From an uncultured Brachyspira sp. (lineage in GTDB: Bacteria; Spirochaetota; Brachyspiria; Brachyspirales; Brachyspiraceae): 8,712 bases of DNA. The stretch's first letter is position 1, and every line of letters starts with the position of its first letter. The translations under genes and the position numbers were made by a program. The DNA is taken from NCBI GenBank assembly GCA_934725655.1, contig CAKVCJ010000066.1, positions 1-8,712 on the forward strand. The letters are read 5' to 3'. The notes beneath the pieces were generated by a model that was given only the letters and a program-made list of their open reading frames with translations, searched no databases and was not told the origin of the DNA. Below are positions 1-4,659 of the stretch, piece after piece.

Positions 1-2
1 AC

Positions 3-179
3 GAAGTACACACCGTGCAGCACCCCAGTTCTTTTGCCGACGCTCTGCGTGCCTGCGGCAAGGCACCTACTCGGTACGACCGAAGGGAGTCCTTCAGGAC
101 GACCGTAGGAAGTGCCTTCGGTATTGCTATAAAAAACCTAATATACTTCGGATACGCTTCGCGAAGAACTGCATTTTAA
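3..179 (+). CDS. Partial open frame in GC-rich block, unknown function
   Basis: The frame is open from the left edge to a TAA at 177-179, giving 58 residues with no start codon in view. The peptide is rich in Arg, Ser and Ala and ends in YFGYASRRTAF. I do not recognise a family. Base use (about 61 % G+C over positions 1-120) and codons (CGG, CGA, GCC, GAC, GGC) are unlike every other gene here, where A/T-ending codons dominate. Other frames on both strands are also open over part of the block, as expected of GC-rich sequence with few stops, so coding is not secure. It may be the translated tail of an upstream gene into which a GC-rich repeat has been inserted, or a non-coding repeat that is open by chance. 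Confidence 0.3.
   Translation, partial: EVHTVQHPSSFADALRACGKAPTRYDRRESFRTTVGSAFGIAIKNLIYFGYASRRTAF
34..166. repeat. GC-rich palindromic, structured element (REP-like candidate)
   Basis: Several inverted repeats are packed together. Bases 34-43 (TTGCCGACGC) pair with 47-50 (GCGT) and 56-61 (CGGCAA) around a TCT loop, leaving a 5-base bulge. Next to this, 60-66 (AAGGCAC) pairs with 112-118 (GTGCCTT), and 67-70 (CTAC) with 105-108 (GTAG). These enclose two small hairpins: TCGG/CCGA (71-74 with 80-83) and GTCC/GGAC (89-92 with 97-100). A perfect 10-base palindrome, CTTCGCGAAG, follows at 157-166. CTTCGG occurs at both 116-121 and 146-151. The layout resembles a dispersed palindromic repeat more than an ordinary spacer. 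Copy number elsewhere in the genome cannot be seen from here. Confidence 0.5.
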
Positions 180-364
180 ATATTATTTCATAACTAAAAT
201 TTTATTAAAAATTACACAACTAATTTTGTCAAGTACTTTTGAAACAAGTCTATTATATTATTTTATACATTTCTTATATATAAAAACTGCATTTTTTTTT
301 TTACAAAAACATATTTAATTAATTATAATACAATGATTAAAACAGTTTTAGTTTATTATGTAAA

Positions 365-1075
365 CTACAAAGTAATTTTTTTGTTTTCTTCAACTGAGTC
401 TAAAACTATACAATTAGCACCTATAACAGAATTTTTGCCTATTACAGTGTCCCCTCCAAATATAGAAGCATTAGCATATATTGTAACATAATCACAAACT
501 GTAGGATGTCTTTTCTTGCCTTCCAAAGCTCTGCCATTAGTTAATGATAATGCACCCAAAGTAACTCCCTGATATATTTTTACATGATGTCCTATTACTG
601 TAGTTTCGCCTATAACTATTCCTGTACCATGATCTATAAAGAAATAATCTCCTATATTAGCTCCGGGGTGAATGTCTATGCCTGTCTTTGAATGGGCAAA
701 TTCAGATATAGTTCTTGCTATTAAATACTCATTCTGATTATAAAATATATGTGCTATTCTATAATGAAATATTGCTCTAAAACCAGGATATGTTAATACT
801 ATTTCATCATAAGATTTTGAAGCAGGATCAGATTGATAAAAAAACTCTAAATCTTTTTCAAGGCTCAATCTAATATTTTCAATCCTTTCTATAAAATCCG
901 ATAATAAAGAATCATTACCTACTATTTTTTGATAAAGTTCAATTATATTTTTTTCTACAATATCTTTATTAGGAGTTTCTCTAAAAAAATTAGGAAAAAC
1001 ATAGTCTCTTATAAGTTTGACAATCTCTTTTATATCATTTTGATTAGGAAGTTCATTAAAAATTTTTAGTTTCAT
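365..1075 (-). CDS. cysE: Serine O-acetyltransferase
   Basis: This cytoplasmic enzyme transfers acetyl from acetyl-CoA to L-serine, giving O-acetylserine, the first committed step of cysteine synthesis. The 236 residues have an N-terminal helical part (about 1-110) and a C-terminal left-handed beta-helix of hexapeptide repeats (about 130-228). Visible family motifs are DPASKS at 83-88, HSKTGIDIHPGA at 128-139, DHGTGIVIGET at 148-158 (the Asp-His pair matches the catalytic dyad), YQGVTLGA at 168-175 and the RHP histidine at 190. The EpsC-like N-terminus resembles acetyltransferases of Bacteroidetes and clostridia. The ATG at 1075 follows AAAGGA at 1089-1084. It lies 12 bases after cysK, so the two genes are surely cotranscribed. 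The protein stops right after the last helix turn (ENKKITL) and lacks the longer tail ending in Ile that many relatives use to bind CysK. Confidence 0.95.
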   Translation of the reverse strand: MKLKIFNELPNQNDIKEIVKLIRDYVFPNFFRETPNKDIVEKNIIELYQKIVGNDSLLSDFIERIENIRLSLEKDLEFFYQSDPASKSYDEIVLTYPGFRAIFHYRIAHIFYNQNEYLIARTISEFAHSKTGIDIHPGANIGDYFFIDHGTGIVIGETTVIGHHVKIYQGVTLGALSLTNGRALEGKKRHPTVCDYVTIYANASIFGGDTVIGKNSVIGANCIVLDSVEENKKITL

Positions 1076-1083
1076 TAATATAA

Positions 1084-1089
1084 TCCTTT
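1084..1089 (-). promoter_or_regulatory. Ribosome binding site of cysE overlapping cysK stop
   Basis: The minus strand reads TAAAGGATTATATTAATG. The AAAGGA core shares bases with the TAA stop of cysK (1090-1088) and sits 8 bases before the cysE ATG. This arrangement suggests translational coupling of the two cysteine genes. Confidence 0.7.
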
Positions 1090-2005
1090 AGCTCCAAGAA
1101 TATCTTTCTCCTGTATCAGGCAAAATACAAAGCATCTTTATTTTATTATTTAAATCATTATTTAATTGTTTTGATAAATCAATTGCCGCATAAACACTAG
1201 CCCCTGAAGATATACCCGCATATAAACCTTCAGTAAAACATATTTCTCTTGCAGTATTAATAGCATTATCGTTTGATACATCTATTATTTTTTCTATCAC
1301 CTTTAAATCCAAAATTTTTGGTATAAAATTAGCACCTATCCCCTGTATTTTATGAGCAGCTGCATAGCCTTTTGTAAGAAGAGGTGAAGATTCTGGTTCA
1401 ACTCCAATTACTTTAGTATTCTTATTATTATCTTTAATATACTTACCTATTCCAGTAGCAGTTCCTCCCGTGCCAATTCCCGCAAATATATAATCTACAT
1501 CTCCCATATCTTTATATATTTCTGGTGCTGTTGTCAAATAATGTGCCATAACATTAGATTCATTAATAAACTGACCGGGTATTACAGAATCAGATATTTC
1601 TCTGTTTAATTGATTCGCTCTTTCAACTGCAGCATCCATTCCGCCGTCAACTAATTCTAATTTTGCTCCATAATCTCTTATAAGTTTTCTTCTCTCTTCA
1701 GACATTGAAGAAGGCATAACTATTATGACATTAAGACCTAAATAATTTCCAATGGCTGCCATGGCAATTCCTGTGTTTCCTGAAGTAGGCTCTATAATCG
1801 TTGAACCTTTCTTTATTTTACCATCTTTAATCAAATCCATGAGAATTTGTTTTACCGTTCTGTCTTTTATTGAGCCTGCAGGATTATTTTTTTCTACCTT
1901 GCCATATAATTCTATATTTTTATTTAAATTAAATTTAGATTCAATATTACTTAATCTTATAATAGGAGTATTGCCTATTAAATCAAGTATGCTGTTACAT
2001 ATCAT
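1088..2005 (-). CDS. cysK: Cysteine synthase (O-acetylserine sulfhydrylase)
   Basis: This PLP enzyme replaces the acetate of O-acetylserine with sulfide to give L-cysteine in the cytoplasm. The 305 residues match the usual length of about 300-320. Motifs: LIGNTPIIRL at 9-18; the PLP lysine K47 in AGSIKDRT; the substrate loop TSGNTG at 74-79; the phosphate-binding GIGTGGTATG at 176-185; GVEPESSPLL at 201-210; QGIGANFIP at 221-229; and the C-terminal SSGAS and LPDTGERY segments. I set the start at the ATG at 2005, where GGAG (2015-2012) is spaced 6 bases upstream. A longer in-frame reading from a TTG at 2017 would have that ribosome site inside the gene. A weak promoter candidate lies upstream: TTGTTT at 2062-2057 and TAAATT at 2039-2034, 17 bases apart. 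No riboswitch or T-box leader is visible. A CysM-type or cystathionine beta-synthase-like relative is less likely, given the match to CysK motifs and the partner cysE. Confidence 0.95.
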   Translation of the reverse strand: MICNSILDLIGNTPIIRLSNIESKFNLNKNIELYGKVEKNNPAGSIKDRTVKQILMDLIKDGKIKKGSTIIEPTSGNTGIAMAAIGNYLGLNVIIVMPSSMSEERRKLIRDYGAKLELVDGGMDAAVERANQLNREISDSVIPGQFINESNVMAHYLTTAPEIYKDMGDVDYIFAGIGTGGTATGIGKYIKDNNKNTKVIGVEPESSPLLTKGYAAAHKIQGIGANFIPKILDLKVIEKIIDVSNDNAINTAREICFTEGLYAGISSGASVYAAIDLSKQLNNDLNNKIKMLCILPDTGERYSWS

Positions 2006-2011
2006 ATAAAT

Positions 2012-2015
2012 CTCC
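2012..2015 (-). promoter_or_regulatory. Ribosome binding site fixing the cysK start
   Basis: The minus strand reads TTTTGGAGATTTATATG. GGAG with a 6-base spacer selects the ATG at 2005. It rules out the upstream TTG at 2017, which overlaps the site itself. Confidence 0.75.
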
Positions 2016-2100
2016 AAAATAATATATGCTTTTAATTTACATTAATATCTTAATAAAAACAACAGTTATAAACTAAAAACATACAGCAATTAAATTAAAT

Positions 2101-2141
2101 AAAAAAAGGAGCTTTTATTATTATTATTAAGCCCCCTTTTT
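2101..2141 (-). terminator. Factor-independent terminator after nifS
   Basis: On the minus strand AAAAAGGGGGCTT is followed by an AT-rich loop of about 15 bases made of TAA/TTA repeats, then AAGCTCC and a run of seven T. The stem pairs with one small bulge in the G/C part. It begins about 20 bases after the nifS stop, so it ends the Fe-S operon and insulates it from cysK. The same stem has an A tract on one side and a T tract on the other, so it could also act on plus-strand transcripts, although no plus-strand gene precedes it. Confidence 0.8.
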
Positions 2142-2162
2142 AATATATATATCCTATATTTT

Positions 2163-3329
2163 TTAATCTCTATATGGTGAAATATCTCTAAGCCTTGCTA
2201 CTATTTTTTCTATAGCATCCGCTGTATACATTATTTCTTCCATAGTGTTATCTAATGATAAAGAGAATCTTGTTGAACTATGAGCATATTCAAAAGGAAC
2301 CCCCATAGCTTGTAAAACAGGAGAAGGCTCTAAAGTACCAGAAGAACATGCACTTCCGCTTGAGGTACATATACCATAACCGTCAAGCAGTAAAAGTATA
2401 GCCTCACCTTCTATATTTTTGAAACTAATATTTGTAGTGTTGCTTACTCTTTTAGCTCCCCTTCCATTAATTTTTACTTCTTTAATTCTTTTTAAAACCT
2501 CTTCTTCAAGTTTATCTCTCAATTTAGAAGTGTGTTCAATAAATTTAGGAAGCTCTGCTTTAACCATAGAAGCAGCTTTGCCAAGCCCTATTATATAAGG
2601 CACATTCTCAGTACCAGCACGGCGTCCTCTCTCCTGATGGCCTCCTGTTTGTACTGTTCTTAATTTAGTGCCTTTTTTAATATATAAAGCACCTATACCC
2701 TTAGGAGCATGTATTTTATGGCCTGCTATTGTAAGCATATCTATATAAGGCTCATCTTTCATAATTAAAGGCAATTTACCTGCAGCCTGCACAGCATCAA
2801 CATGAAATACTGCACCTGCATTTTTTACTATCTCCCCAATCTCTTTTACAGGGAAAATTACACCTGTTTCATTGTTGGCATACATTATAGATACTATAGC
2901 CGTATTATCATTAATAGCTTTTTTTAAATCATCTATGTTGATGTTTCCATCACTATCTACATCTAAAAGAGTGATTCTATAGCCTAAACGCTCTAATGAT
3001 TTGCAAGTTTCTATAACAGCAGGGTGTTCTACTCTCGTAGTGATAATATGATTCTTTGTAGGGTAAGCCTCTATTGTACCCCTAATAGCCATATTATCTC
3101 CTTCACTTCCGCAAGAAACAAAACAAACCTCTATAGGGTCGCATCCCAAAAAGTCAGCCACTTCCCCTCTTGCTTTTTCCATTTCTTTATGCACAGCACC
3201 TGCTGGGCTATACATACTTGAAGGGTTATAATATTTATCTTTGAAATATGGAAGCATTACTTCTAAAACTTCTTCATACACTCTCGTAGTAGCATTATTA
3301 TCCATATATATAATTTTATTGTCAGACAT
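2163..3329 (-). CDS. nifS: Cysteine desulfurase, NifS/IscS type
   Basis: This PLP enzyme removes sulfur from L-cysteine, giving alanine and an enzyme-bound persulfide that is passed to the NifU scaffold for Fe-S cluster assembly. Its 388 residues fit class I desulfurases of about 390-400. Seen motifs: MDNNATT at 9-15; H102 in VEHPAV (stacks on PLP in the family); NNETG at 152-156; D178 in HVDAVQ; the PLP lysine K205 in AGHKIHAPKG; GGHQERGRRAGTEN at 229-242; and the persulfide cysteine C328 in SSGSACSSG. The short active-site loop marks the NifS/IscS branch, not SufS. The ATG at 3329 lies 3 bases after the nifU stop, with AGGAG inside the last nifU codons, so translation is probably coupled. 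It is last in the operon and is followed by the terminator at 2101-2141. No nitrogenase genes are present, so a general Fe-S assembly role is inferred. Confidence 0.95.
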   Translation of the reverse strand: MSDNKIIYMDNNATTRVYEEVLEVMLPYFKDKYYNPSSMYSPAGAVHKEMEKARGEVADFLGCDPIEVCFVSCGSEGDNMAIRGTIEAYPTKNHIITTRVEHPAVIETCKSLERLGYRITLLDVDSDGNINIDDLKKAINDNTAIVSIMYANNETGVIFPVKEIGEIVKNAGAVFHVDAVQAAGKLPLIMKDEPYIDMLTIAGHKIHAPKGIGALYIKKGTKLRTVQTGGHQERGRRAGTENVPYIIGLGKAASMVKAELPKFIEHTSKLRDKLEEEVLKRIKEVKINGRGAKRVSNTTNISFKNIEGEAILLLLDGYGICTSSGSACSSGTLEPSPVLQAMGVPFEYAHSSTRFSLSLDNTMEEIMYTADAIEKIVARLRDISPYRD

Positions 3330-3332
3330 AAT

Positions 3333-4166
3333 TCACACTCCTACTACTTCTAAATCTTTATCAACCAACTCTTTAATCTTAGGTTCAACAAAGCCTTTTA
3401 AAGTGTTTTTAGAAGCCATGCAAGAAGAACAAGCTCCCTTAAAAGATATTTTTACTATATTGCCTTCTATATCTACTAATTTACAGCTTCCGCCGTCCAT
3501 TTTCAGCATAGGGTTAATTACTGTTTCTATAGCCTCTTCTATTTTCTTAATCTTTTGAACTGTAGTAAGAGGGGCATTCTTTTCAGCTCTTTCTCTCTCG
3601 GCAAGCTCTTCATTTAATATATCTTCTAATTTTACTTTACAAGCTCCGCAGCCGCCGCCTGCTTTAGTATAGAATGTTATCTCTTCTACAGTTTTTAAAT
3701 TATTTTCTCTTATGGCTCTTTTTATTTTAGTATCTGTTATACCAAAACATTTACAAATTATAGCTCCCTCATCATGTTCATCTTCTTCTACTTTGATTCC
3801 TCTGTAATTATTAATAGCTTTTTCTAATGTTTCCATTCCCATTACAGAACAATGCATCTTCTCCTCTGGAAGTCCTCCAAGCTCCATTGCTATATCTTTA
3901 TTTGTAATCTTTTTTGCCTCATCTAAAGTTTTACCTTTAATCATCTCTGTTAAAATACTGCTGCTTGCTATAGCAGAGGCACAGCCGAATGTTTTAAATT
4001 TGGCATCCTCTATTACTTCTGTTTCTTTATTAATTTTTAGAGTTAATTTTAAAGCATCACCGCAAACTATACTGCCTGTCATAGCTTCAGCATCAGCATT
4101 CTCTATCTCTCCAACATTCCTTGGATTTATAAAATGGTCTTTTACTTTATCAGTATACTCCCACAT
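3333..4166 (-). CDS. nifU: Fe-S cluster scaffold protein NifU, three-domain
   Basis: NifU receives sulfur from NifS, builds [2Fe-2S] and [4Fe-4S] clusters and hands them to client enzymes in the cytoplasm. All three domains of full-length NifU are present in 277 residues. The IscU-like N-terminal domain (about 1-125) has cluster cysteines C35 (in VCGDA), C62 (in FGCAS) and C106 (in MHCSVMG). The central Bfd/Fer2-like domain (about 136-185) has C138, C140, C173 and C176 as CxC...CxxC around a permanent [2Fe-2S] cluster. The C-terminal Nfu domain (about 203-277) has CSSC at 246-249. A charged linker (about 186-200) joins the last two. The ATG at 4166 has a strong GGGAGG at 4180-4175; a nearer ATG at 4173 is out of frame. 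It is the middle gene of the operon, 36 bases after the small Bfd-like gene and 3 bases before nifS. Confidence 0.95.
   Translation of the reverse strand: MWEYTDKVKDHFINPRNVGEIENADAEAMTGSIVCGDALKLTLKINKETEVIEDAKFKTFGCASAIASSSILTEMIKGKTLDEAKKITNKDIAMELGGLPEEKMHCSVMGMETLEKAINNYRGIKVEEDEHDEGAIICKCFGITDTKIKRAIRENNLKTVEEITFYTKAGGGCGACKVKLEDILNEELAERERAEKNAPLTTVQKIKKIEEAIETVINPMLKMDGGSCKLVDIEGNIVKISFKGACSSCMASKNTLKGFVEPKIKELVDKDLEVVGV
3338..3342 (-). promoter_or_regulatory. nifS ribosome binding site inside nifU
   Basis: The final nifU codons read GTA GGA GTG TGA, and the AGGAG within them sits 8 bases before the nifS ATG. Ribosomes finishing nifU therefore stop on top of the next start region. 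This would help keep scaffold and desulfurase in a fixed ratio. Confidence 0.75.
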
Positions 4167-4202
4167 ATATCATACCTCCCGCAACTAATAACACGACTAC
4201 TA

Positions 4203-4382
4203 CTATTTATTGATGTCATCAAGTATCTTTTGTATAGTAGGTATACAGCCGCCGCAGCCTGTTCCAGCTTTGGTAATCTTTGATACCTCTTCTACTGTTT
4301 TTAATTTATTTTTCTTTATGGCATCTATAATTTCACTCTCCTTAACTCCCATACAGAAACATATTGTTTTATCGTCAGACAT
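4203..4382 (-). CDS. Small Bfd-like [2Fe-2S]-binding protein
   Basis: This 59-residue gene runs from an ATG at 4382 to a TAG at 4205-4203, with AGGAG (4396-4392) placed 9 bases upstream of the ATG. It has CFC at 8-10 and CGGC at 43-46, the CxC...CxxC spacing of the BFD-like [2Fe-2S] fold. It aligns without gaps to the central domain of NifU: both share KLKTVEE or NLKTVEE followed by KAGxGCGxC. It therefore looks like a free-standing copy of that domain. It heads the bfd-like/nifU/nifS operon, which suggests that it carries clusters or electrons during Fe-S assembly, perhaps for NifU maturation or reduction. That role is inference. Bacterioferritin-associated ferredoxin is the alternative, but no bacterioferritin gene is nearby. 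Confidence 0.88.
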   Translation of the reverse strand: MSDDKTICFCMGVKESEIIDAIKKNKLKTVEEVSKITKAGTGCGGCIPTIQKILDDINK

Positions 4383-4473
4383 ATTTATTATCTCCTATTT
4401 ATTTTTTTATTTAATGTTATAAAACAGACTATAATATTATTTGAAAAATATTAATATTCTATAACCCTTCATT

Positions 4474-4489
4474 GTTAGAATATTATAAC
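4474..4489. promoter_or_regulatory. Candidate operator over the Fe-S operon -10 box
   Basis: GTTATAATATTCTAAC (minus strand) is a 16-base inverted repeat with 7 of 8 pairs matched. It covers the -10 hexamer completely, so a bound protein would block RNA polymerase. A related GTTATAGAATATT lies 20-25 bases downstream at 4465-4453 in the same orientation. The half site resembles PerR/Fur-type boxes of low-GC bacteria, but the centre lacks the usual single-base spacer. The regulator is therefore unknown. Confidence 0.35.
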
Positions 4490-4509
4490 ACTCTATAAAT
4501 AAATATCAA
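4482..4509 (-). promoter_or_regulatory. Promoter of the Fe-S assembly operon
   Basis: The minus strand has TTGATA (4509-4504), a 16-base spacer and a perfect TATAAT (4487-4482), a good sigma-70-type promoter pointing at the Bfd-like gene. Transcription should begin near 4475, leaving a leader of roughly 90 bases. It is the best-formed promoter in this divergent spacer. Confidence 0.65.
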
Positions 4510-4626
4510 GTGCAAATAATAAAACATTAATTTATAATATTTAATATAGCAAAATACTAAGATTTAGTTTATATTTTTTTATAATTTTTAAAAAAATAAT
4601 GAATTAAATTCAATTATGATATATTC

Positions 4627-4655
4627 TTAATTTTGTATTTTTTATTGGATATAAT
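4627..4655 (+). promoter_or_regulatory. Possible uxuBA promoter directly before the start codon
   Basis: A perfect TATAAT at 4650-4655 follows a weak TTAATT at 4627-4632 with a 17-base spacer. Transcription from it would begin around the ATG at 4660, giving almost no leader. The DNA is so AT-rich that a chance match is possible, and no better promoter stands out upstream. Confidence 0.3.
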
Positions 4656-4659
4656 ATTT

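Noticed and set aside
60..118. tRNA-like cloverleaf in the GC-rich block
   Set aside because: The branched fold has only two short inner arms, about 59 bases in total, with no TTC-type T loop, no anticodon stem of correct size and no CCA-type end.
282..302. Terminator made of AAAAACTGCATTTTT followed by T run
   Set aside because: The stem is only A-T pairs with no G-C core; in this base composition it is likely chance.
338..350. TAAAACAGTTTTA inverted repeat as cysE terminator
   Set aside because: The stem is short and AT-rich, and on the minus strand no T tract follows.
2006..2017. Longer cysK starting at a TTG (extra residues MEIY)
   Set aside because: The GGAG ribosome site would lie inside the coding sequence; the ATG at 2005 has ideal spacing and fits the family N-terminus.
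3333..4166. Nitrogen fixation cluster
   Set aside because: Only nifU and nifS type genes are present, both of which serve general Fe-S assembly in many bacteria; no nitrogenase gene is visible.
4474..4489. Assigning the palindrome as a true PerR box
   Set aside because: The PerR consensus has 7-1-7 symmetry; this site has no central spacer base and one mismatched pair, so only a generic operator is claimed.
4633..4659. uxuB start at an upstream TTG
   Set aside because: No ribosome site precedes it, the added residues are AT-driven (MYFLLDIIF), and family members begin near the ATG at 4660.
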